Shown: positions 50,909 to 58,990 of the stretch, piece by piece | Layout of the letters: each line of letters opens with the position of its first letter | Numbering within the stretch: the stretch's first letter is position 1 | NCBI GenBank assembly: GCA_900540855.1 | Contig: UQHK01000012.1 | Location: 6,027-70,026, forward strand | DNA: 64,000 nucleotides | Direction of reading: 5' to 3' | DNA from: an uncultured Collinsella sp. | GTDB lineage: Bacteria; Actinomycetota; Coriobacteriia; Coriobacteriales; Coriobacteriaceae | The notes under the pieces: generated by a model | Database searches by the model: none | The model's input: only the letters and a program-made list of their open reading frames with translations | What the model was told of the DNA's origin: nothing | Translations under genes and position numbers: made by a program

Positions 50909-53173
50909 ATGAATGATCTACTTCGCCTCTCAGGTGCCTTCGAAACAAAGGGCGCGTCTGGACTGGGAGCTCCGTCGCTTCCCGCAAAAGCTAAGGTCAC
51001 TTCTACGAAAATCAAACGGCTAGGCACATCTCTAGAAGCGCTCCTTGAAGAATGGGGTGGCGAATCTTTAATTAAAAGCATACTTGTATCAATCGAATAC
51101 AGGCAGATTGTCGCAAAGAGCAACAGAGTCCGACGTCTACTCAAGGGCGGGATAGGCCAAGAACCCGAGACAACCATTCGAGGCGCTCGCTATCTGGACA
51201 TCGATACCCCCCGTGCACGGCACGTAATGACTCATTACGTGCCTAAAGAAACTATTATTTCAACGATAAACGAGCTGAGAGAAGCTGCCCGCATTGTGGA
51301 TATCCACTTCTCGGGATTCGTTGACAAGAAAAGATTGAGCAGCCTTTGGGATAAAAAGAATCCAGTTAAATCGAAAGAATGGAGACGAGACTACTCGACC
51401 ATTATCAGTAAAAGCGCCTTTTCTCAGCTAATACGAGACTGTCACTATGTCGAGAAAATATATATTAGCGATGCACCCACCGTTCAAACCAAGACAACGT
51501 CGACGGCTCCAACGAACTCGTTAGTAACTCTTTACCGAACAGAAGTTGATGTCAAAACACTGCTGCAAAAACTCGATCTCAACGTTGCCGCAGCTGATAT
51601 CCTCGATAACACCGTACAACTTTCAGAAGAGCAATACTACGAGCTAACAAGCAAGGCTCCATACCTTGTAGCAATGAGCATAAACGATTTATCCTCTTAT
51701 ACCCCAATACGGGCCAGCTCTGAAACGGTGATGCGGGAAAGCAATCTACCGCTATTTCCTTCAACCGAGCCCGTAATAGGTGTTATCGATACCGCTTACG
51801 AACAAAAAAGTTTGCCTTATTTCCACAATTGGGTTGAATATAAGTCGATGCTCCCGGAGGATGTTGAAATAAGACCTTCCGACACCTCTCATGGGACATC
51901 TGTCGATTCACTAATTATCGATGGACCGAGATGCAACCCATGGCTGGAAGACGGGTGCGGCAATTTTAGGGTCAAGCATTTTGGAGTAGCAACTGGCGGA
52001 AACTACAGCTCATTCACCATTATGACGATGCTGCGTAAAATTTTGAGTGAAAACCCGGGCATCAAGGTTTGGAATCTGTCTCTTGGATCTGATGAATCCA
52101 TCGACCACAATTCAATATCACCCGAAGCCGCCCTACTAGATAAATTGCAGGCAGAATATGATGTTCTGTTTGTCGTTGCCGGCACAAACAATCACGATGG
52201 CTCAACAGACCGAATAGGGTCTCCAGCGGACTCCGTCAACGCTCTCGTAGTCAACTCGGTAAGGCGTGATAAAACTCCCGCTTCATATACTCGGAGAGGT
52301 CCTGTGCTCCATTTTCAGCATAAGCCCGATGTTTCATACTATGGTGGAGACATAGACGAACCGCTCAACTGCTATGGAAGCGACAGACCAAAAACGGATA
52401 TGGGCACATCCCTCGCAGCGCCCCTTATCGCAAGAAAAGCAGCTTATCTCATCTACAAAATGCACCTTAGCTGCGAGTCAGCGAAGGCGCTCTTGATCGA
52501 TTCATCAAAATCATGGAATCAGCCTTCGGATATGAACTCTCTTGGCTATGGTGTAGTGCCGATTCATATTAACGATGTAATTAAAAGCAGAAACGATGAA
52601 ATTAAGTTCCTCATTACGGGGACCGTCACCGATTACGAAACATACAACTACAAGATACCGATTCCAGCCGTCAGAAACACTCATCCTTCTGTCGCACGGG
52701 CAACCCTTTGCTACTTTCCAACATGCAATCGCGATCAAGGGGTTGACTATACCTGCACGGAGCTTGATTTACATTTCGGAAGGTTGAACAAAGGCAAGCT
52801 CAGTTCCCTCAAAGCAAACACACAGGGAGAGAAAGAAGACTATACTGACGAAGAAACTGCCAGAAAGAGCCTTCAAAAGTGGGACAATACGAAGTCAATA
52901 TCTGACTCCCTAACCAATCGAAGCAGGCCAAAAAAGGCATATGAAAACCCTCTCTGGGGTTTGAAGATACGCAAGACCTCACGATATCAAGATGGGTCCC
53001 ATGAACCGCAAAAGTTTGCCGTCGTAATCACCGTTCGCGAACTCGACGGAGTCAATCGCATCGACTCTTTCATTCAGCAGTGCAACGCACTAGGCTGGCA
53101 GGTCAACCGCATTAGAGTCGAAAACGAGCTTAATATTTATGAGGAGAGCCAGGTTGAAGTTGATTTTGAATAA
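50909..53173 (+). CDS. Subtilisin-like serine protease, IetS-like
   Basis: A 754-residue S8-family protease without a signal peptide, so probably cytoplasmic. The catalytic set is visible: Asp294 in VIGVIDTAYE, His328 in TSHGTSVDSL, oxyanion Asn near 427 in VVAGTNNHD, and Ser501 in MGTSLAAPLIA. The N-terminal 280 residues have no recognised domain and may bind the ATPase or a target. The C-terminal 200 residues are beta-rich. It is translationally close to the upstream AAA gene. The known pair is toxic when the protease is unchecked, at least in the plasmid system. Confidence 0.85.
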   Translation: MNDLLRLSGAFETKGASGLGAPSLPAKAKVTSTKIKRLGTSLEALLEEWGGESLIKSILVSIEYRQIVAKSNRVRRLLKGGIGQEPETTIRGARYLDIDTPRARHVMTHYVPKETIISTINELREAARIVDIHFSGFVDKKRLSSLWDKKNPVKSKEWRRDYSTIISKSAFSQLIRDCHYVEKIYISDAPTVQTKTTSTAPTNSLVTLYRTEVDVKTLLQKLDLNVAAADILDNTVQLSEEQYYELTSKAPYLVAMSINDLSSYTPIRASSETVMRESNLPLFPSTEPVIGVIDTAYEQKSLPYFHNWVEYKSMLPEDVEIRPSDTSHGTSVDSLIIDGPRCNPWLEDGCGNFRVKHFGVATGGNYSSFTIMTMLRKILSENPGIKVWNLSLGSDESIDHNSISPEAALLDKLQAEYDVLFVVAGTNNHDGSTDRIGSPADSVNALVVNSVRRDKTPASYTRRGPVLHFQHKPDVSYYGGDIDEPLNCYGSDRPKTDMGTSLAAPLIARKAAYLIYKMHLSCESAKALLIDSSKSWNQPSDMNSLGYGVVPIHINDVIKSRNDEIKFLITGTVTDYETYNYKIPIPAVRNTHPSVARATLCYFPTCNRDQGVDYTCTELDLHFGRLNKGKLSSLKANTQGEKEDYTDEETARKSLQKWDNTKSISDSLTNRSRPKKAYENPLWGLKIRKTSRYQDGSHEPQKFAVVITVRELDGVNRIDSFIQQCNALGWQVNRIRVENELNIYEESQVEVDFE

Positions 53174-53204
53174 ACTCCTTACGTAAATTAGTCAACTAGC
53201 TTTG

Positions 53205-53242
53205 TGGCCAACCGAGGTTGATTGCCGTATCTCGGTTGGCCA
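53205..53242. terminator. Perfect 12-bp hairpin after the protease gene
   Basis: TGGCCAACCGAG at 53205-53216 is exactly complementary to 53231-53242, with a 14-nt loop. It lies 31 bp after the protease stop and between convergent genes. There is no U tract on either side, so it may be a terminator of weak type or a protein-binding palindrome. Confidence 0.5.
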
Positions 53243-53329
53243 GCTCTAGCCATTTCGTTGCTAATTTGTACGTATGCACGAGAAGTAATTACTTTTAGAT
53301 CGCCGGTCAAATGAGGCCAGCCTTATCCC

Positions 53330-54169
53330 CTACAGCCGCAACATAAAACACGATGCGTCATCGTGCAGCTTAAGCCGCGGATAACGATCGAAGTCAGGGT
53401 CCAGATTTTCCTCGACGCGTAGACGGACAAGGAGCTCATCAAACGACTCGCGAGTCGCCGTAGCGAGAAACGCCGCAGGATCGGCCAACCCAAACAGATC
53501 AAATGCGCGCTCCAGCCCGTCGGACATAGCGCAAACATAATCAACATCCTCGACAGGATACTGCATCACATTGAGATGCTCCAAGGCAACCCCAGACGGA
53601 TCAAGAATCCAATAGCCATCGGGCTTATTCTTGAGCTGACGGTTCGCAAGCAATATATCGTTGACGGCAGCACGCTTCTGCACCCCGGTCATTGCTCTGC
53701 CACGCGAGCGATCGACCATCACGTCCACTGCTGTTTGGTCGAGCTCCGCAATCCGCTCATCAGACATAGTCACGAGCGAGCCGTCTTTAAAACCGATGAA
53801 CGCTGGAGAGTCACCTAGGGAGACAATATCGACCAAATCGCCTGAAACAGAGACCACCACCAACGTGGAGGAGGGAAACAGTTCCTCGTTGTCCGTCACA
53901 CCGTGTTTGCCGATAAAATCGCGCGAATCGTACACCGCGAGACGAATAGAATCTATAACCCCACGGGACGCGTCCAAATATTTGCAAATGCGGCCGCCAA
54001 CAAAATGACTGAACCACTGAGCGTCCGAACCAGAATGATGCGGCAGCACACGCGTGCCGGTGATGCCAGAGGCTCCATCGAGTAGCACAGCATATGTCGA
54101 CCCAACTGCAACGTAATCTTCATTAACCTGATTACCTATAGCAGAGCAGGAAAACTTTGCCTTGAACAT
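53330..54169 (-). CDS. PP2C-family protein phosphatase
   Basis: A 279-residue stand-alone Ser/Thr phosphatase of the PPM type. Metal-binding motifs are visible: NEDYVAVG and VLLDGASGI at the N-terminus, SLGDSPAFIGF, CAMSDGLERAF and the final HDDASCFML. It has no membrane segment. No Ser/Thr kinase gene is in the window, so its substrate is unknown; it may act within the neighbouring defence genes. It is convergent with the protease gene. Confidence 0.85.
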   Translation of the reverse strand: MFKAKFSCSAIGNQVNEDYVAVGSTYAVLLDGASGITGTRVLPHHSGSDAQWFSHFVGGRICKYLDASRGVIDSIRLAVYDSRDFIGKHGVTDNEELFPSSTLVVVSVSGDLVDIVSLGDSPAFIGFKDGSLVTMSDERIAELDQTAVDVMVDRSRGRAMTGVQKRAAVNDILLANRQLKNKPDGYWILDPSGVALEHLNVMQYPVEDVDYVCAMSDGLERAFDLFGLADPAAFLATATRESFDELLVRLRVEENLDPDFDRYPRLKLHDDASCFMLRL

Positions 54170-54224
54170 GGAATCACCGCTTTCGGTAAACTGGCAAGCA
54201 AACGCAAAGCCATATCATCACTAC

Positions 54225-57200
54225 CTAAGCCTGAGCAGACTTCAGGAATTTCGCCTTTGCTTTCTGGTTACCATTGAACACAGTATCAACAAGAGATTGA
54301 CGTGCAGATTTGCTCATATGAGGATGCTCGACAATATATCCAGCAGACAAAACCGTAATCGCCACAATAAAAGGCCACGCAGCATGCTCCCGCGCAGTCT
54401 TAATGGATTTCTTTGCTACGTTGCAAAACTCCTTCTCGGAGTTCGACCGCAGATATAGCGCGAGCATAAATAGCGAGTAAAACTCGCTTTCGTCAATAAT
54501 CTTGGAGAAACCCAGAACACTAAGAGGTCCACAGGCATTAGACGCTACCGTGTCCAGCTGCCCGATACAACCCGACAGCGCTACCATAGATAATAACTTT
54601 CTAATTTTTGGCCTAGCCTCTTCCGGAGAATCTAGCTGGCTAACAACATCTTCGACCATTTCGTCATAGGATTCATCAATCGATGCTAAAAGTAAATTGA
54701 GAGCAGCGCCAGTTGCGTAGTAGATTTGTTCTCTAACAGTCGCCTTAAGCGACTCCTTTAGTTTTACCTGCTGTCGATTAAGGCAACGTCCCGCAATAGC
54801 AACATATTTCAAAGCAATAATTGCCGACTGAAAGGCACTCCTCGTTTCAGGAACCTCATATTCATAAACGCCAGCATAACTAACCCTTTCAATGGCTTCA
54901 CAATTTCTTTTCTCTATCTCATCAGTTACGCTGCGAATGGCACCCGCACCTTCTTGAGAGGGCGGAGCAATCTTAATGCCTTCCAACCCACTCAAACACT
55001 TATAGGTTTTTCCCTGATTAAAAATGACATCTGAACTATCCACGGCATCCGATGCCTTTTCGACTAGTTTCTGGGTTAGCCAGGGAATGAATCGAGTTCC
55101 CTCAAGCAAAACGAGTATCTCTTCATTTATGGAAAAATCTAGCTCATCCAAAAGACGCAGTACATAGGTTTCTCCCTTGTCCACGTCCTCGTCAAACTCA
55201 AGATCAATTGCCTGAGCAACAAAATAGGCATACAGACTTCTCGAGGCAAAAGAGTAGTTGAAGCCATTGTCTTCAACTAGGAGCACGCCAGACTGGACAG
55301 AAGCATCCATGATTATTTTTGGAGTTATAGGGATACCGTATTCACTCAGGTAGTTTTCAGCCACTTCAGAGAATGTCATACTCGAGAAAACAGTCGTTCG
55401 ATCAGAGTGAATTTTAAGAGCAAGTTTCTTCAAAACGGTAATAACCGCATCCGCCAATATATCAAGCATCTGATTCTCGCCATCTGATATGACATTACAT
55501 ATCTTTCTTTTGACGTTTGAATTCATAATTGACGTAAACGGCAAGTCACCCTTGATAAAAGACGCACCGGAATCATAAATGTAATAATCGATATATTGAT
55601 TGATGAAGGGCGGAGTCATATCAAACAATTGAAAATGAGAGCCAACAGCTTTATCAACAATGGCAATAAGCTCATCTACCTGTGCATCGGAAAGCCCAGT
55701 ACCCTTACATCTCTTTTGAATTAACTCGTCTCTTTTATTTTTCGTCCAAGGACAGATAAGCAGATGTCGAAAATCAACCTCGACCGTTTCGTCCAACTCA
55801 AACGTAAAACTATTATCAGTAATTAAAACAATATTGCCGGCAGTCTTGAGCATCGATTTAATGACATCGGATTTTTTAGCTTTTCTCTTCAGAGAATCAA
55901 AGTCATCGACGAGCAAAAGAACTTTTTCACGAGGAATTCGTCCAAACAGTTCAACAGCTTCCCGAGTATCACCATACTGATCCTTGATAATGGATGACAG
56001 CGTTCGTGAAATGGAACCAGTTGAATAATCGGGAGTCAACAATAAAGGCGAATAGCCCATCGCCAACGACTCGCGGTATATGGCTTTAAGTAAAGAGCTC
56101 TTGCCCGCACGAATATCACTATGGATTTCAAGCGCTTTAGCATCAAGCAGGAACTCCATAAAAGAATGGATATCAGATATTAACTTTTGATCATTAATTC
56201 TTAGTTCACCATCTTTTGTGCCAGTTGCGATCTCTTCTTTCAAAGAAGGAAACACAAATGAGTCCTTAAATGATTCACTTGAATTATCTTCAGTTTCAAA
56301 AAGCTCGTTCACAAAATCTGGGCGCGGTCTGAAGTACGTTTTTGATTTTATATAACGCCGATAAGAGTGGGCCTCATCGAGAAGCGTGTGAATTTGTGCA
56401 GAGGCTTCCCAGCCATAGACCCTTTCCGCAAATTCATAGCTGCCAAACTCTCCAAAGCGAATTAGTAGCATTTTATAGGAGCTCTGGTCATCATCGCAAA
56501 GTGAATAAGTTCCTCCTCGCACGACGACACAGGACTCACCTGACAAACCACCTACGCAGCGGCTTTGTCCCATATGCTCATGTCCCGTAAACGCAAAGTC
56601 AAAGCAGTTGGCAAGCATATTCTCCAGGCTAATACGCTCATTATCGCAGAACCACTCTGGGCCATGATGCGAAGCAAAAATATGAAGGCCTGAGTCCGGT
56701 GTGTTATCAAGTAGAGAGCGATTAGGGTTTCTCAATACATGAAATCCTTTATCATCACCGTCAAGAGTAGATAAGGGGGCACTATTAAAACCAGATACCG
56801 AGACTTTCGTCCCCTCAACCTCAAAAACAATTGGCCCTGGCTGACCAAAAACAAAACGGTTGTCATATTTGTTTGCAAATTCAAAAAATGACGTCATATT
56901 TTCGATATCCACACCGTACTGTGCACCAGCAAAGCACCCAACAGACTTACACGGGCCTTGCAAATCATGATTTCCCGGTAATATATAAACTTTCAATTGG
57001 TATTCAGGTTGGTTCAGTTGCTCAATCAGATAGTCAAAGAACATAGCCGCTGATTGAAATTCGCTTTCCTTGCCAGTTCGGGCAACATCACCAGTAACAA
57101 GCAGCAATACGGTTCCAGACTTAATACTCTTTTTAATAGTCACGAGGATATCGTCTACCCGTTTTTGATAATTGCCCTGAAGTTCTTTGAAATGAAAGTC

Positions 57201-57248
57201 CGTAAGCTGGACAATACAAAGCTGAGGATCAAAATCACGGCAATCCAC
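54225..57248 (-). CDS. Metallophosphoesterase fused to a STAND-like NTPase
   Basis: A 1007-residue protein. Residues 1-270 are a calcineurin-like phosphoesterase with TDFHF (16-20), VTGDVARTG (51-59), PGNHDLQG (91-98), SHHG (193-196) and TGHEHMG (221-227), all metal ligands present. Residues about 365-560 are an NTPase with a P-loop-like SDIRAGKSSLL (the first Gly is missing) and Walker B KVLLLVDDFDSL. The remaining 450 residues are mostly helical, without a recognised repeat. Translation starts at a GTG preceded by GGAGGT. The layout of an effector-like enzyme plus NTPase plus helical sensor resembles STAND immune proteins. Confidence 0.75.
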   Translation of the reverse strand: MDCRDFDPQLCIVQLTDFHFKELQGNYQKRVDDILVTIKKSIKSGTVLLLVTGDVARTGKESEFQSAAMFFDYLIEQLNQPEYQLKVYILPGNHDLQGPCKSVGCFAGAQYGVDIENMTSFFEFANKYDNRFVFGQPGPIVFEVEGTKVSVSGFNSAPLSTLDGDDKGFHVLRNPNRSLLDNTPDSGLHIFASHHGPEWFCDNERISLENMLANCFDFAFTGHEHMGQSRCVGGLSGESCVVVRGGTYSLCDDDQSSYKMLLIRFGEFGSYEFAERVYGWEASAQIHTLLDEAHSYRRYIKSKTYFRPRPDFVNELFETEDNSSESFKDSFVFPSLKEEIATGTKDGELRINDQKLISDIHSFMEFLLDAKALEIHSDIRAGKSSLLKAIYRESLAMGYSPLLLTPDYSTGSISRTLSSIIKDQYGDTREAVELFGRIPREKVLLLVDDFDSLKRKAKKSDVIKSMLKTAGNIVLITDNSFTFELDETVEVDFRHLLICPWTKNKRDELIQKRCKGTGLSDAQVDELIAIVDKAVGSHFQLFDMTPPFINQYIDYYIYDSGASFIKGDLPFTSIMNSNVKRKICNVISDGENQMLDILADAVITVLKKLALKIHSDRTTVFSSMTFSEVAENYLSEYGIPITPKIIMDASVQSGVLLVEDNGFNYSFASRSLYAYFVAQAIDLEFDEDVDKGETYVLRLLDELDFSINEEILVLLEGTRFIPWLTQKLVEKASDAVDSSDVIFNQGKTYKCLSGLEGIKIAPPSQEGAGAIRSVTDEIEKRNCEAIERVSYAGVYEYEVPETRSAFQSAIIALKYVAIAGRCLNRQQVKLKESLKATVREQIYYATGAALNLLLASIDESYDEMVEDVVSQLDSPEEARPKIRKLLSMVALSGCIGQLDTVASNACGPLSVLGFSKIIDESEFYSLFMLALYLRSNSEKEFCNVAKKSIKTAREHAAWPFIVAITVLSAGYIVEHPHMSKSARQSLVDTVFNGNQKAKAKFLKSAQA

Positions 57249-57306
57249 TGCGCGACCTCCGAAATACTACTCCGTCGAATATATTGATTCTACCTACACA
57301 CGCCAC

Positions 57307-58353
57307 TCACTTACCAGGCATTAATGAAACAATTAAAGGGACGGCTCCATACAGGGCAATCGGAATAAAGGCGAAAACGATACCAAAGATAATCAAGCGA
57401 CGACACAGCTTTTCGTCCCGCCCCGAAATAAGGGAAAACACCGCAAATACCATAATCAATAGTCCAAACAAAGTGCATGCAAGAAAAGCAAGCTCGAAAA
57501 ACTTAAGTTTAGAATGCGCAGTTATGGACGCCATGGTAAACACCACAGAAAGTACTGCTGAGAATAGTCCGACGATTTCGACATTACTTGACACACTTGC
57601 TTTGACATTGTCAATTTCCTTAGAAGCACGATCGGCAATCCTCTTATTCGACGATAAGAAGTCCGCACGCAATCGGGCAGTTTCAATATCTGCAAGAAGC
57701 TTTGGGTATTCGGAGGATGCTGGATGAAGCAAAGATACGGCCTTGTCAAAATCAATGTATGCTTTATTCATATCCCCCTTCAACGCATAAAGGCGAGCCC
57801 TTGTAACACGATATTTTGAATAAGATGGATCCAAACTGATTGCACGGTCGACAAGCTTGATCGCCTCATCAAGGTAAGCCGCATCTACCTCTACCCCGCT
57901 CTCCATAAGTGAGGCAACAATATAGGCATATACATGCAGGCACGATGGCCTATCCGGGAACCGAGAACAAAGAGTGTTCGCATCTTCTAGCAACTCAGCA
58001 TGAGATTTACCAAGAGGATTACAAAACTCATAGCAGCTAAGATAAACAAGCTTGAAATCGATGTTATCTTCGAATCGAGTAGCCCCATGTGTAATTAGCG
58101 ACTGCAGTTTTTGACGATCGCAGGCTCGTCTATAAATCACCGAGAGTAAGTAAAAGCCAGCAAAACCGAATCGGAAATTAGACCCATTCCCTTCATGGAT
58201 ATAGATATCTTCCAATTCGGAAAGGATCTCATCATAGTCCTTAGACGTAAATACAATATCAGCCAGATCAGTAATAGCCGAATCGAATTTCGCAGAGTTC
58301 GGCTTAACATCCGATAGAATCCAAATTAGTTCGTGAAGTAAGTTGCCGGGCAT
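57307..58353 (-). CDS. TPR-like protein with three C-terminal membrane helices
   Basis: A 348-residue protein of no named family. Residues about 20-235 are helical repeats of TPR type (AIKLVDRAISLDPSYSKYRV and ARLYALKGDMNKAYIDFDKA are clear TPR matches). Three membrane helices follow (about residues 255-280, 282-308 and 315-340). It begins the operon with the phosphoesterase-NTPase gene 58 bp downstream. The ATG at 58353, eight bases after GGGAGGT, is preferred to one at 58374. A membrane effector or sensor role is an inference. Confidence 0.7.
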   Translation of the reverse strand: MPGNLLHELIWILSDVKPNSAKFDSAITDLADIVFTSKDYDEILSELEDIYIHEGNGSNFRFGFAGFYLLSVIYRRACDRQKLQSLITHGATRFEDNIDFKLVYLSCYEFCNPLGKSHAELLEDANTLCSRFPDRPSCLHVYAYIVASLMESGVEVDAAYLDEAIKLVDRAISLDPSYSKYRVTRARLYALKGDMNKAYIDFDKAVSLLHPASSEYPKLLADIETARLRADFLSSNKRIADRASKEIDNVKASVSSNVEIVGLFSAVLSVVFTMASITAHSKLKFFELAFLACTLFGLLIMVFAVFSLISGRDEKLCRRLIIFGIVFAFIPIALYGAVPLIVSLMPGK

Positions 58354-58594
58354 GCGCTTCGACCTCCCAGACATGTAAAACGTCTCACGCCATCACAACG
58401 ACGACCCTTTTTTGACGCAGCCCTACAGAGAGTGGCAATAAAATATGGGTTTTGCGAGAACATGAGAATCGCCCATATGCACATAATCGGTTGCCGTGAA
58501 TCGCTACCGCTGCAATACAATCACACCTAAACGAGCAAATGCTCACTCACTCAGTAAACGGTTAACCAAATTGCAAGGTCAGCGAACAGATATT
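58354..58594. other. Intergenic region upstream of the TPR-membrane gene
   Basis: AT-rich, with no ORF, no convincing promoter and no strong palindrome that I can see. It presumably holds the promoter of the TPR-phosphoesterase pair. Confidence 0.4.
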
Positions 58595-58619
58595 AACGTC
58601 ATGCGCCAGGCAGTGAACG
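58595..58619 (+). repeat. 25-bp imperfect direct repeat, copy A
   Basis: AACGTCATGCGCCAGGCAGT and the following GAACG match 61024-61048 at 22 of 25 positions, in the same orientation. Weaker similarity continues for several tens of bases downstream of both copies. Each copy lies roughly 260-280 bp ahead of an IS256-type transposase fragment. Confidence 0.6.
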
Positions 58620-58816
58620 CCTGAGACAATAGTACTCCCTAACGCTTTAACGAAGTACATTAGGTTAATAATTGTCGTTAAACGGTAGCCTGAAAATCGG
58701 ATTGCCGGAGTCCAGCGCCAAAAAAACGATTTGCCGGCTTGGAAGCGCTTTTTGCGGATCGCGTCGAAAACGATGGTGTAAGGAGGTGCCTAAGCGTCCG
58801 TTTAACGAAAAACGGC

Positions 58817-58869
58817 CTTCGTCCTAGAACTGAAATCACCACAATAACAGGTTCTGAGAAAGGACGAAG
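58817..58869. repeat. Inverted repeat ahead of transposase fragment
   Basis: CTTCGTCCT (58817-58825) and AGGACGAAG (58861-58869), extended by AGAAC/GTTCT, form a long hairpin ending just before the ATG of the transposase fragment. The other IS remnant has a comparable hairpin (CGGCCCG-GCCCC with GGGGC-CGGGCCG near 61228-61293) just before its coding part. Confidence 0.55.
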
Positions 58870-58875
58870 ACCACT

Positions 58876-58990
58876 ATGAAAATCTTATCGGAACCGACGT
58901 CGGACATGCTCGCCATGCTCCGCTTCGATGACGGCGCCATCGACATGCAGGAGCTACTTCGCAATCTAGCAAACGTCCAGCTGGTACAAG
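58876..58990 (+). pseudogene. Truncated IS256-type transposase N-terminus
   Basis: An ATG at 58876 opens MKILSEPTSDMLAMLRFDDG followed by AIDMQELLRNLANVQLV, which resembles the N-terminus of Coriobacterial IS256-family transposases (the type LLALDDGTMDVAAFLQGLVE). After about 38 residues the similarity stops at the 3' end of the minus-strand DUF4062-Nudix gene, and the frame ends at 59040. No central or C-terminal transposase domain follows. Confidence 0.55.

Noticed and set aside
50909..53173. Secreted subtilisin or lantibiotic leader peptidase
   Set aside because: There is no signal peptide, propeptide or lantibiotic gene; the paired AAA ATPase favours an intracellular IetAS-type role.
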